Assembly (NCBI GenBank): GCA_029219345.1
Contig: JAQXTF010000037.1
Span: forward strand, 1 to 42,147
Direction: 5' to 3'
Length of the DNA stretch: 42,147 nt
Source: Eggerthellales bacterium
GTDB lineage: Bacteria; Actinomycetota; Coriobacteriia; Coriobacteriales; Eggerthellaceae
Shown: piece after piece, positions 7,974 through 15,842 of the stretch
Layout: each line of letters opens with the position of its first letter
Numbering within the stretch: position 1 is the first letter of the stretch
Notes under the pieces: generated by a model
What the model was told of the DNA's origin: nothing
Seen by the model: the letters and a program-made list of their open reading frames with translations, nothing else
Databases searched by the model: none
Program-made: the position numbers and the translations under genes

Positions 7974-8810
7974 ATGAAGGTTGTGCTCTCTAAGTTCGCC
8001 GGTGCCTGCTACGGCGTTCAGCGCGCTTTGGATTTAGCGGAGACCGCCATTATGGAAGGGGAGCCTGCGGTAACGTTGGGCCCTATCATCCATAACCCCA
8101 AGGTGGTAAATCACCTTGCTGAGCAGGGAATTCGTTCCGTTGAAAGCTTGGACGAGGCCGCAAACCAGATTGTCATCGTGCGAAGCCACGGCGTGACCCC
8201 CGCCGTTATGGAAGACATTGAGGCCCGTGGTCTTGAGGTCATTGACGCAACCTGCCCCCATGTTGCTCGCGCGCAGAAAGCCGCCGCCGATCTTGCCAAG
8301 CAAGGTTGCTTGGTGGTGGTTGTGGGCGAAGAGGGCCATCCTGAGGTTGAAGGCCTGACCGCCTATGCCCGCAAAGAAGGGGCTCGCGCCATTGTAGCCG
8401 CTACGCCCCAGGATTTGCCCGATGGCCTCTACGAGCCCATTGGTGTGGTGGTGCAAACCACGCAGACCCGCGAAGCTTTGGATGCCGTGGTGGTCGCTTT
8501 GGAGGAAATGGGCTTAAAACCCCAGGTGAGCAACACTATTTGCTTCGCAACACGCCAGCGTCAAGACGCTGCGGCCGCTTTGGCGGGCACCGTTGACGCC
8601 ATGATCATCATCGGCGGCAAAAACTCTTCCAACACCACGCGCTTGTTTGAGATTTGTCAGTCGGTTGCTCCTGCGGCGTATCATATCGAAGACATCGAGG
8701 ATATTGACCCCACTTGGTTCGCCGGATGCGAAACCGTGGGCGTTTCTGCGGGGGCTTCTACCCCTGAAAACCAGATTAAAGAGCTGATTACCTATCTGGA
8801 GAACTTGTGA
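7974..8810 (+). CDS. ispH: 4-hydroxy-3-methylbut-2-enyl diphosphate reductase
   Basis: This 278-residue iron-sulfur enzyme catalyses the last step of the methylerythritol phosphate route, making IPP and DMAPP. The three cluster cysteines are Cys12 in GACYGVQRAL, the Cys of DATCPHVARAQ, and the Cys of NTICFATRQRQ. The conserved VVQTTQT and the KNSSNTTRLFEI segment are also present. Its length matches the compact family members of Gram-positive bacteria. It overlaps the next gene by four bases (GTGA). Confidence 0.93.
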   Translation: MKVVLSKFAGACYGVQRALDLAETAIMEGEPAVTLGPIIHNPKVVNHLAEQGIRSVESLDEAANQIVIVRSHGVTPAVMEDIEARGLEVIDATCPHVARAQKAAADLAKQGCLVVVVGEEGHPEVEGLTAYARKEGARAIVAATPQDLPDGLYEPIGVVVQTTQTREALDAVVVALEEMGLKPQVSNTICFATRQRQDAAAALAGTVDAMIIIGGKNSSNTTRLFEICQSVAPAAYHIEDIEDIDPTWFAGCETVGVSAGASTPENQIKELITYLENL

Positions 8811-10192
8811 GTACTTACCCAACACGCGATATTGAGCAACAGAGCAAGGGAGCTTTGCCGGCGGCGGTAATTGCTTCCGTACGGGAAGATTCGCCCGCTT
8901 ATGACGCCGGTTTTGAGCCTGGTTGCAAAATCACGGCAGTTAACGGCCAGCCCCTGCGAGACATCATTGATTGGCGCTGGCAGACTTCTGATGACGAGAT
9001 CACTCTTTCCTACATCGACCTTGATGGGGAAGAGGGCATTATTGACCTAGAGCGATTCCCCGGCGAGGATTGGGGCTTTGAATTTGAGGGCGTCGTGTTT
9101 GACAAGATCAAGCTCTGTCGCAACGCCTGCACCTTCTGCTTCATGCGCCAGCTGCCTGCGGGTTTGCGCCCGTCTCTTTCTTTGCGCGACGATGATTATC
9201 GCCTGAGCTTTTTGTCGGGCACCTTCGTTACCATGACCAACGTATCCCCCGAAGATGAAGCGCGCATTGTTGACCAGCGCATTTCGCCTCTTCGCGTGTC
9301 TTTGCATGCGGTTTCGCCCGACGTGCGCCAAGAGCTTATTGGCAAGCATGCCCAGCATGGCCTTGATGTTATTGACCGTTTGCTGGCACAGGGTATTGAG
9401 ATGCATGTTCAAATTGTACTGGTGCCCAATGTCAACGATGGGGAAGAGCTAAAGCGAACCCTGGAATGGGCTTACGCACGCCCGGGCGTCGTGGAAATTG
9501 GCATTGTGCCCCTGGGCTTCACCCGCCATCAGTCAATTTTCAACAGAAGCTTCAACAAGCCCAGCCAGGCAAAAGAGGTTCTTGACCTTATTGCACCCTT
9601 TCAGAAAAAGGCTAAAAGAGAACGTGGCAGCGTATGGGTATACGCTGCAGATGAGTTTTATCGCAACGCATACACCGACCACCTGTTGGAGCATTTGCCG
9701 CGCACTTCCTTCTATGGCGACTTTGGCATGTTCGAGGATGGCGTGGGCATCATCCGCTCGGTAGTGGACGATTGGGAAGAATGCGTGGACTCGGGCTTGA
9801 CGGATAGATGCGCCCAGCATCTGCGCGAACGAGATGCTCGCGCTGTGCTTCTGGTGGGCTATGCCATGATGCCGTTTTTCGGTCAATTAGTGGAGGCCAG
9901 CGTGCTGAAAGATCTGTTGCTGGTGCTGCCGGTTGAGAATGGCTTTTTCAGCGGCAATGTGGATGTAACGGGCTTGCTTACTGCGGCGGACGTGGCTCAG
10001 GCGGTTTCTGACCCCAATCTGGATCTGTTCCCTAACGACCAGGTGATTATTCCCAACGTGGTGCTTAACGATGACGGCGTCATGCTGGATGATGGCACCT
10101 TGGAGGACGTGTTCCGCGAGACGGGTGTGGAGGTTATCCCTGTTTCGTGCAATCCTTCTGGTTTTCTTGCCGAAATCATGGAGCTTGTCTAG
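8807..10192 (+). CDS. DUF512 family protein with PDZ and radical SAM-like domains
   Basis: This 461-residue protein starts with a PDZ-like domain (about residues 12-80: AVIASVREDSPAYDAGFEPGCKITAVNGQPL). A radical SAM-like segment follows with cysteines at 104, 108 and 111 (CRNACTFC), a spacing slightly different from the classical CX3CX2C context. The motif RLSFLSGTFVTMTN and RISPLRVSLHAVSPDVR complete the barrel start. The C-terminal half is the DUF512 region. The reaction is unknown. It starts with GTG 8807 overlapping the ispH stop. A location just before der is conserved in many Gram-positive genomes, which suggests but does not prove a link to ribosome or RNA biology. Confidence 0.85.
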   Translation: MSTYPTRDIEQQSKGALPAAVIASVREDSPAYDAGFEPGCKITAVNGQPLRDIIDWRWQTSDDEITLSYIDLDGEEGIIDLERFPGEDWGFEFEGVVFDKIKLCRNACTFCFMRQLPAGLRPSLSLRDDDYRLSFLSGTFVTMTNVSPEDEARIVDQRISPLRVSLHAVSPDVRQELIGKHAQHGLDVIDRLLAQGIEMHVQIVLVPNVNDGEELKRTLEWAYARPGVVEIGIVPLGFTRHQSIFNRSFNKPSQAKEVLDLIAPFQKKAKRERGSVWVYAADEFYRNAYTDHLLEHLPRTSFYGDFGMFEDGVGIIRSVVDDWEECVDSGLTDRCAQHLRERDARAVLLVGYAMMPFFGQLVEASVLKDLLLVLPVENGFFSGNVDVTGLLTAADVAQAVSDPNLDLFPNDQVIIPNVVLNDDGVMLDDGTLEDVFRETGVEVIPVSCNPSGFLAEIMELV

Positions 10193-10240
10193 GTAAAGCC
10201 CTTCTTTATCTGCGATAATAAATCTTCATTATGGATTACT

Positions 10241-10276
10241 AGCGCAATTGTGCGCTTTGGGCCTTGAGCTCATATC
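10241..10276 (+). promoter_or_regulatory. Possible promoter/hairpin upstream of der
   Basis: A perfect six-base stem AGCGCA-ATTG-TGCGCT occupies 10241-10256. It overlaps a -35-like TTGTGC (10248-10253), which lies 17 bases before a weak -10-like CATATC (10271-10276). The hairpin lacks a T tract, so it is not a convincing terminator. The 101-base gap before der is the largest in this gene block, which fits a separate promoter. Confidence 0.3.
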
Positions 10277-10293
10277 GTAGTAGGGAGGTACCT

Positions 10294-11613
10294 ATGCCTT
10301 TGCCGATTATTGCAGTTGTGGGACGCCCCAATGTGGGTAAGTCCACCTTCGTGAACCGCATTGCCCAGGCTGACGAGGCAATCGTTCACGAGATGCGCGG
10401 TGTTACCCGCGACCGCTCCTACCATATTGCCGACTGGAACGGCGTTTCCTTCAAGCTCATTGATACCGGCGGTATTGAGATGGGTGACGATGACAAGTTC
10501 CAGGGTCATATTCGCTCTCAGGCTCTTGAGGCAACCCGTGAGGCAGATCTTATTCTGTTCCTGGTTGACGGCAAGACGGGTATTATGGCCGATGACGAGG
10601 CCGTTGCCCGCATTCTTCAGCGCACCGAAAAGCCCGTTATGCTGCTGGTGAACAAGATGGACAACCCGGGTAAGGTTGACGCCATGTGGGAGTTCTACGC
10701 CTTGGGTCTGGGCGACCCGTGGCCCATTTCCGCCACCCACGGCAACAACACCGGCGACCTGCTGGACGCCGTGGTTGACAAGCTGCGCGAGCTGGGCCTG
10801 GACAAAAACGATGATCCCGATCCCGACAGCATGAACATCGCCATCATTGGCCGACCTAACGCTGGCAAGTCCTCTCTGACCAACAAGCTCACCAATAACG
10901 AGCGCTCCATTGTTTCCGACGTGGCAGGCACCACTCGCGATGCTATCGATACTCTGGTGGAGCACGATGGCAAGCTGTACACCATCGTTGATACCGCTGG
11001 TCTGCGCAAGAAGAGCCTCATTGACGAAGACGTGGAATACTACGGCTTCGTGCGCGCCATGCGCGCTATCGACCGCGCTAATGTGGCCGTGCTGGTGGTT
11101 GACTCCGAGATTGGCCTTACTAATGAGGACCAGCGCGTGGCGGGCTTTGCCGCCGACCGCGGTTGCGCCATGGTCATCGTGCTGAATAAGTGGGACCTGG
11201 TGGATGGTCCTGAGGCTAAGCAGGAAATCCGCGAGAAGATTGAAGACCGTATGGTGTTTGTGGGCTATGCTCCGGTTGTTTCCGCCGTTGCCAAGACCGG
11301 CAAGAATGTGGATCACATCTGGAACGCCATCGACCGCGCTTATGCCAACTACAGCCAAACCATTCCCACCAGCCAGCTGAACAATTGGCTGGGCGAGATT
11401 CGTGAGACCGGTCATTCCATCTCCAAGGGCCGCAAAATTCTGCGCATGAAGTACGTCACTCAAACCGATACCTGTCCTCCGCGCTTCACGTTCTTCGTGA
11501 ACCATCCTGACCTGATCAACGACTCCTTCCAGCGCTTCCTTGAGAACCGTCTGCGCAAGTCTTTCGATCTGACCGGCACTCCCGTTTACTTCAAGTTCAA
11601 GAAGAAAGACTAG
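10294..11613 (+). CDS. der: Ribosome biogenesis GTPase Der (double Era-like)
   Basis: This 439-residue protein has two tandem Era-like GTPase domains and a C-terminal KH-like domain, which defines Der/EngA, needed for 50S subunit assembly. G1 motifs are GRPNVGKST (10-18) and, near residue 189, GRPNAGKSS. G3 motifs are DTGG and DTAG, and G4 motifs are NKMD and NKWD. The end FKFKKKD is typical. Start ATG 10294 follows GGGAGGTA; an upstream in-frame start at 10264 lacks such a site and adds ten non-conserved residues. plsY begins four bases after the stop. Confidence 0.95.
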   Translation: MPLPIIAVVGRPNVGKSTFVNRIAQADEAIVHEMRGVTRDRSYHIADWNGVSFKLIDTGGIEMGDDDKFQGHIRSQALEATREADLILFLVDGKTGIMADDEAVARILQRTEKPVMLLVNKMDNPGKVDAMWEFYALGLGDPWPISATHGNNTGDLLDAVVDKLRELGLDKNDDPDPDSMNIAIIGRPNAGKSSLTNKLTNNERSIVSDVAGTTRDAIDTLVEHDGKLYTIVDTAGLRKKSLIDEDVEYYGFVRAMRAIDRANVAVLVVDSEIGLTNEDQRVAGFAADRGCAMVIVLNKWDLVDGPEAKQEIREKIEDRMVFVGYAPVVSAVAKTGKNVDHIWNAIDRAYANYSQTIPTSQLNNWLGEIRETGHSISKGRKILRMKYVTQTDTCPPRFTFFVNHPDLINDSFQRFLENRLRKSFDLTGTPVYFKFKKKD

Positions 11614-11617
11614 TGCC

Positions 11618-12277
11618 ATGATTTCCCTTGCTGCATTGGCCATTGTGGTGGAGTCGTTCCTTTTGGGCTCCATTCCTTGGGGCGTTGTCATCTCTCACCT
11701 GGTGAAACATGATGACGTTCGCACCCATGGTAGCGGCAACATTGGCACTACCAACATGATTCGCGCTTATGGCAAAAAGCTGGGCTATATCTGCTTTGTG
11801 CTGGATTTCGCCAAGGCGGCTCTTGCCTGCGCATTGGTGTATCCCATCTGCGACTTTGCTCTAGCCACCGGCTCGGTTGACCCTGTTTTCGTTGAGTCGC
11901 GCATTTTGCTTATCACCGCTGGTATGTTCGCGATTTTGGGCCATATTTTCAGCCCTTGGCTGGGCTTCAAGGGCGGCAAGGGCGTTGCCTGCGGTGGCGG
12001 CGTTTCCCTGGTTGCCTTCGGGTGGCCCCAGTTCCTCATTTTGCTGGCCGTGTTCATCGTGTTTGTAGTTGCCACTAAGGCCGTGTCTGCCGGCTCTATT
12101 GCGGCGGCTGCCGTCTTTCCCTTCCTGGGCGTTTGGGTCTATTGGGGCAATACGGTGGGTATTCTGATGAGCATCGCCATTGGTGCGGTGGTCATTTGGT
12201 CCCATCGTTCCAATATCGAGCGTTTGGCCCACGGCACCGAGAATAAAATTGGCAGCAAAAAGACGGCGGATAAGTAG
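11618..12277 (+). CDS. plsY: Acyl-phosphate:glycerol-3-phosphate acyltransferase
   Basis: This 219-residue membrane protein has about five hydrophobic helices. It carries the PlsY motifs LGSIPWGVV, GSGNIGTTNMIRAYGKKLG and GFKGGKGVACGGG. It transfers the acyl group of acyl-phosphate (made by PlsX, encoded at 26024) to glycerol 3-phosphate. It is placed directly upstream of gpsA, which supplies glycerol 3-phosphate, so the pair forms a functional unit. Confidence 0.92.
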   Translation: MISLAALAIVVESFLLGSIPWGVVISHLVKHDDVRTHGSGNIGTTNMIRAYGKKLGYICFVLDFAKAALACALVYPICDFALATGSVDPVFVESRILLITAGMFAILGHIFSPWLGFKGGKGVACGGGVSLVAFGWPQFLILLAVFIVFVVATKAVSAGSIAAAAVFPFLGVWVYWGNTVGILMSIAIGAVVIWSHRSNIERLAHGTENKIGSKKTADK

Positions 12278-12283
12278 GCGTCT

Positions 12284-13279
12284 ATGAAGGTTGCAGTTAT
12301 TGGTGCTGGCTCTTGGGGTACCGCACTGGCTCAGTGCGTTGCGCGCAACGGCCATGAGGTATGCCTGTGGGCGCGCAAGCAGTCGGTGGCGGATGGCATC
12401 AACCAGCAGCATGCCAACCCACGCTATCTGAGCGAGGTAACCCTTTCGGAAGGCGTTACTGCCACAACTTCTTATGAAGAGGCTTTTGCGGGTGCTTCCG
12501 CTGCGGTTATCGTGACCCCTTCGGCAACTTATCGCGAAACGGCCCAGATCATTGCGCCGTTTGTGGGTGAAGACCTTCCTTTGGTTCTGTGCTCCAAAGG
12601 CGTTGAGGCGGGAACCGGCATGGTGGGCGTTGAGATTTTCGCCCAGGTGCTGGGAAATGAGAGTCGCCTGGCTGCTCTGTCGGGCCCCAATCATGCCGAA
12701 GAAGTGGTGCTGGGCATTCCTGCCGCAACGGTTATCGCAAGTTCATTGCTGGAAACGGCCCAGTTCTTCCAGAGCATTTTTGCATCTGCGTCATTCCGCA
12801 CCTATGTGAGCCACGATGTTTTAGGCGTTGAGCTGTGCGCTGCGTTCAAAAACGTCATTGCCATTGCTACGGGCGTTTCTTACGGCTATGGTTTTGGCGA
12901 CAACACTGCTGCTGCCCTGCAAACCCGCGGTTTGGCGGAAATGAGCCGCCTGGTAACCGCATGCGGCGGCGAAGCCATGACTTGCCTGGGCTTGGCGGGC
13001 ACCGGTGACCTGATTGCCACCTGCATGTCGCGCCACTCCCGTAACCGCAAGCTGGGCGAAATGCTTGCTCAGGGAAAGACCCTGGATGACTTCACGGCAG
13101 AAACCCATATGATCGCGGAAGGTTCTGTTGCCTGTGAGACTTTGAGCGAGCTGGCAGACCGCATTGGCGTTGACCTGCCCATTTGCCGGGCTATTCGAGA
13201 CCTCATGCGCGGCGATATGTCCATTGAGGCCATTGTGGCCGCTCTGGCTGACAGGCCTTTGAAACCCGAATTCTACTAA
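12284..13279 (+). CDS. gpsA: NAD(P)H-dependent glycerol-3-phosphate dehydrogenase
   Basis: This 331-residue enzyme reduces dihydroxyacetone phosphate to sn-glycerol 3-phosphate for phospholipid synthesis. The N-terminal Rossmann motif is GAGSWGTALA. The conserved LCSKGVEAGTG, LSGPNHAEEV, catalytic-Lys region ELCAAFKNVIAIATGVSYGYGFGDNT and the GLAGTGDLIATCMSRHSRNRKLG segment are all present. It begins seven bases after plsY and is the last + strand gene before a convergent minus-strand gene. Confidence 0.93.
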   Translation: MKVAVIGAGSWGTALAQCVARNGHEVCLWARKQSVADGINQQHANPRYLSEVTLSEGVTATTSYEEAFAGASAAVIVTPSATYRETAQIIAPFVGEDLPLVLCSKGVEAGTGMVGVEIFAQVLGNESRLAALSGPNHAEEVVLGIPAATVIASSLLETAQFFQSIFASASFRTYVSHDVLGVELCAAFKNVIAIATGVSYGYGFGDNTAAALQTRGLAEMSRLVTACGGEAMTCLGLAGTGDLIATCMSRHSRNRKLGEMLAQGKTLDDFTAETHMIAEGSVACETLSELADRIGVDLPICRAIRDLMRGDMSIEAIVAALADRPLKPEFY

Positions 13280-13291
13280 TCCGCCAAGCCG

Positions 13292-13316
13292 TGACAAGGT
13301 GCCGGGGGATTTGTCA
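13292..13316. other. Inverted repeat between convergent genes
   Basis: TGACAA and TTGTCA are separated by 13 mostly GC-rich bases in the 45-base gap between gpsA and the convergent alkyltransferase-like gene. It could act as a weak bidirectional stop, but there is no clear T tract on either side. Confidence 0.25.
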
Positions 13317-13324
13317 TGCGTGGA

Positions 13325-13825
13325 TTATTCCAGGCCCAGAGCGTGGCGTTCTGCTTTGAGCAAGGCTGCGTTGAAAACGTTGGCTTTGGTGGCGTTTAAC
13401 TTGCGGCCCTCAGCTGCGGAAATGCGATGGGTGGGAATAACCACCGCAAGGGGGCTGCGCTTTGCCGCGGCGCCTACTACGCGATATGATGATGCATCGC
13501 CAAGGCGTGCAGCGATGTCTGAGGTAGAGGCGCATTGCCCGTAGGGAATCTTCATGATTTCGGCCCAAACCTTCTTCTGAAAGTCGGTTCCATCAGGGTT
13601 AAGGGGCACGTCAAAAATCTGGCGCTTGCCAGCAAAATACTCCATGAGCTGGTTGGCCATAAGGTTGGTGAGCGGGTTTGGTTTGCGAGGGCCGCTTAGC
13701 TCAACTTCGCCAAATTTCACGCAAGTAACTGCAGAGTTGGTTGCCTGGATGGTCAAAAGGCCATAGGGGCTGCGGTACACAAAGTGCACCAGGCTGGCAT
13801 CAAAGCTTTTGCGGGAGTTTTGCAT
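13325..13825 (-). CDS. Alkyltransferase-like protein (MGMT/Ogt fold, active-site Cys replaced by Thr)
   Basis: This 166-residue homologue of O6-alkylguanine-DNA alkyltransferase has an N-terminal domain (1-80) and the DNA-binding domain. The latter carries FQKKVWAEIMKIPYGQ and SSYRVVGAAAKRSPLAVVIPTHRIS. The family active site is PCHRV, in which Cys accepts the alkyl group. Here the codon at 13432-13430 is ACC, so residue 132 is Thr. The Asn of the NP motif is Ser, and the GYxGG loop after the active site is lost. The putative Arg finger (Arg115) is kept. It therefore cannot act as a suicide alkyltransferase. It may bind alkylated DNA like Atl proteins, which usually carry Trp or Ala there. 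Start ATG 13825 follows AAAGGACA; an upstream frame to 13969 is non-homologous. It is convergent with gpsA and divergent from rpe. Confidence 0.8.
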   Translation of the reverse strand: MQNSRKSFDASLVHFVYRSPYGLLTIQATNSAVTCVKFGEVELSGPRKPNPLTNLMANQLMEYFAGKRQIFDVPLNPDGTDFQKKVWAEIMKIPYGQCASTSDIAARLGDASSYRVVGAAAKRSPLAVVIPTHRISAAEGRKLNATKANVFNAALLKAERHALGLE

Positions 13826-13852
13826 GGGTGTCCTTTCCCAAAGGGTGTTTTC

Positions 13853-13858
13853 ATTATA
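13853..13858 (-). promoter_or_regulatory. -10 element of the alkyltransferase-like gene
   Basis: A perfect TATAAT lies on the minus strand 28 bases before the start codon. No good -35 is visible at 16-18 bases spacing (CCGCCG at the expected place), so only the -10 is claimed. Confidence 0.4.
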
Positions 13859-13900
13859 GAACAAACGGCTATATTCGGCGGCAGCCGCCTTTGCATGCGT

Positions 13901-13906
13901 TACAAT
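13901..13906 (+). promoter_or_regulatory. -10-like element upstream of rpe
   Basis: TACAAT lies 36 bases before the rpe start in the divergent intergenic region. The -35 position has no recognisable match, so this is a tentative call. Confidence 0.3.
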
Positions 13907-13941
13907 GAGCAGGTAAATTTCGCAAAAAGCAAGGAGACCCC

Positions 13942-14634
13942 ATGTTCCAGGAACCCAAGATTGCCCCATCTATTCTTTCGGCTGACTTTATGAATCTTGA
14001 AAGCCAAATCAAGCTTATTGAAGATGCTGGTGCGGGTTATGTTCACGTGGATGTCATGGACGGTCATTTTGTGCCCAATCTGACCATTGGCGTGCCGGTG
14101 GTAAAGGGCCTGAAGAAGATTGCTCGCATCCCCCTGGATGTTCATCTGATGATCTCCAACCCTCTGGTTCAGCTGCCTTGGTATTTGGGCGCTGGTGCCG
14201 ATATGATTACCATGCATGTTGAGGCTTTCGATTCCGTGGAAGATATGCAATCCGCTATTAATCAGTGCCATGAGGCAGGCGTGAAGGCGGCCCTTTCGTT
14301 GAAGCCCAAGACCCCTGTCTCTGTCTTGGAGCCGGTAATCAAAGACCTGGATATGGTGCTCATCATGAGTGTGGAGCCTGGCTTCTCGGGCCAGTCTTAC
14401 ATCGAGGGTAGCGATCTGAAGGTTGCCCAGGTGGTGGACATGGCTAAGGCTGCTGGGGTGGCGCCCCTCATTGAGGTTGACGGCGGCATTGGTTTGAAGA
14501 CCATCGCTGGGGTTGCTAAGGCAGGTGCCGATGTGTTTGTGTGCGGTAATGCCGTGTATGCCCAGGAAGACCCTGCTCAGGCCCTGAAAGACATTGAGGA
14601 AGTTGCCCGCCAGGCCCAGGCTGACCTGCGGTAA
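13942..14634 (+). CDS. rpe: Ribulose-phosphate 3-epimerase
   Basis: This 230-residue TIM-barrel enzyme interconverts ribulose 5-phosphate and xylulose 5-phosphate. It opens with IAPSILSADFMNLESQI, followed by the metal-site motif YVHVDVMDGHFVPNLTIG (His35, Asp37). LDVHLMI, MSVEPGFSGQSYI and the second catalytic Asp in EVDGGIGLKT follow, and the phosphate-binding GADVFVCGNAVY closes the barrel. ATG 13942 follows AAGGAGA with good spacing. It starts the next + strand operon, with the cysteine desulfurase gene nine bases downstream. Confidence 0.95.
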   Translation: MFQEPKIAPSILSADFMNLESQIKLIEDAGAGYVHVDVMDGHFVPNLTIGVPVVKGLKKIARIPLDVHLMISNPLVQLPWYLGAGADMITMHVEAFDSVEDMQSAINQCHEAGVKAALSLKPKTPVSVLEPVIKDLDMVLIMSVEPGFSGQSYIEGSDLKVAQVVDMAKAAGVAPLIEVDGGIGLKTIAGVAKAGADVFVCGNAVYAQEDPAQALKDIEEVARQAQADLR

Positions 14635-14643
14635 TTTCGCATT

Positions 14644-15834
14644 ATGGCTGATTACGTATATCTTGATTACGCTGCCACGGCGCCTCTTTGCGAAGAGGCG
14701 GCGCAGGCCTTGCGCGGCTTTTTGGAGACCGGTGCCCTTCATCTTGAGGCCGGCGGCGGCAATGCCAATTCCCTTCATACACCTGGCAGGCGCGCCTTTG
14801 ACCTGATGGAAAAGGCTCGTAAAAGCATTGCCAAAGATTTGAACGCATCGCGCCCTGCGGAAATCATTTTCACGGCGGGGGCCACGGAAAGCGACAACAT
14901 GGCGCTTTTCGGCTTGACCCGGGGCGCCTTGGAACAGCGCCATAAGCAGGGAAAGCATAGTGCAGGCCATATCATTGTGTCGGCTGTTGAGCATGATGCT
15001 GTGCTGGAACCTGCTCGCAGACTGGAGCGGGAAGGGGTGGCTGTTACTGTTCTTCCCGTGAACAAAGGTGGCTTCGTGGAGCCTTTCCAGCTTGAGGCTG
15101 CATTCCGCGAGGATACGGTGCTAGTGTCTGTCATGATGGCCAATAGCGAGGTGGGTTCGGTGCAGCCAGTGCAGGAGTTGGCCGCCATTGCCCATAAGCA
15201 TGGTGCTCTCTTCCACACCGATGCTACCCAGGCTTTGGGAAAAATTCCTGTTGACCTGCAAAAACTGGGCGCTGATGCCGTATCGTTTTCGGGGCACAAG
15301 ATTGGCGCCCCCAAGGGCATTGGTCTGTTGTATCTGAAGGCACGTACGCCTTTTCAGCCGCAGCTTTTGGGCGGCGGCCAAGAGGAAGGGCGCCGCAGTG
15401 GCACGCAGAACGTGCCGGGCATGTGCGCGCTGGCGGCTGCATGTTGCGCTGCTGTGGAGATGCAGGCGGCCGAGGCGCAGCGTTTGACTGTCTTGCGGGA
15501 TTGGCTTTATGAACGTCTTGGCGCCATGAAGCGGGTTTCCCCTACGGTTCAAGTAGCTTCGGGAAACGGAGATTACCTTCCCAATATCGTTCATGTGCTG
15601 GTTTCGGGCATGGAAAGCGAAACCCTGATCATTCGTTTGGATTACGCTGGCTTTGGTGTTTCGGGCGGCTCTGCCTGCGCGTCTCATAGCTTGGAACCCA
15701 GCCATGTGCTTAAGGCCATGGGCGTTTCGGCTGACAAGGCGTATGGAGCCTTGCGCATATCTATGGGCCGCTACACCACACAAGAGCAGCTTGAGGCCTT
15801 TATTGCGGCGCTGCAAGATTGTATTCAGAAGTAA
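14644..15834 (+). CDS. Cysteine desulfurase, NifS/IscS type
   Basis: This 396-residue class V aminotransferase-fold enzyme takes sulfur from cysteine for Fe-S clusters or tRNA thiolation. The N-terminus has YLDYAATAPLCEEA, and GATESDNMAL forms part of the PLP pocket. FHTDATQALGKIPVD binds the PLP ring, and SFSGHKIGAPKGIGLLYL holds the PLP Lys (Lys219). RSGTQNVPG follows, and SGGSACASHSLEPSHVL carries the persulfide Cys near residue 345. No iscU or mnmA is adjacent, so its partner is not shown. It ends with TAA just eight bases before the PHP gene start. Confidence 0.9.
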   Translation: MADYVYLDYAATAPLCEEAAQALRGFLETGALHLEAGGGNANSLHTPGRRAFDLMEKARKSIAKDLNASRPAEIIFTAGATESDNMALFGLTRGALEQRHKQGKHSAGHIIVSAVEHDAVLEPARRLEREGVAVTVLPVNKGGFVEPFQLEAAFREDTVLVSVMMANSEVGSVQPVQELAAIAHKHGALFHTDATQALGKIPVDLQKLGADAVSFSGHKIGAPKGIGLLYLKARTPFQPQLLGGGQEEGRRSGTQNVPGMCALAAACCAAVEMQAAEAQRLTVLRDWLYERLGAMKRVSPTVQVASGNGDYLPNIVHVLVSGMESETLIIRLDYAGFGVSGGSACASHSLEPSHVLKAMGVSADKAYGALRISMGRYTTQEQLEAFIAALQDCIQK

Positions 15835-15842
15835 GGACTGCT

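Noticed and set aside
10270-11691. Long open frame on the minus strand antisense to der
   Set aside because: It mirrors the real der gene, has His/Asn/Val-rich composition typical of a reverse-complement frame, and has no motif or start signal.
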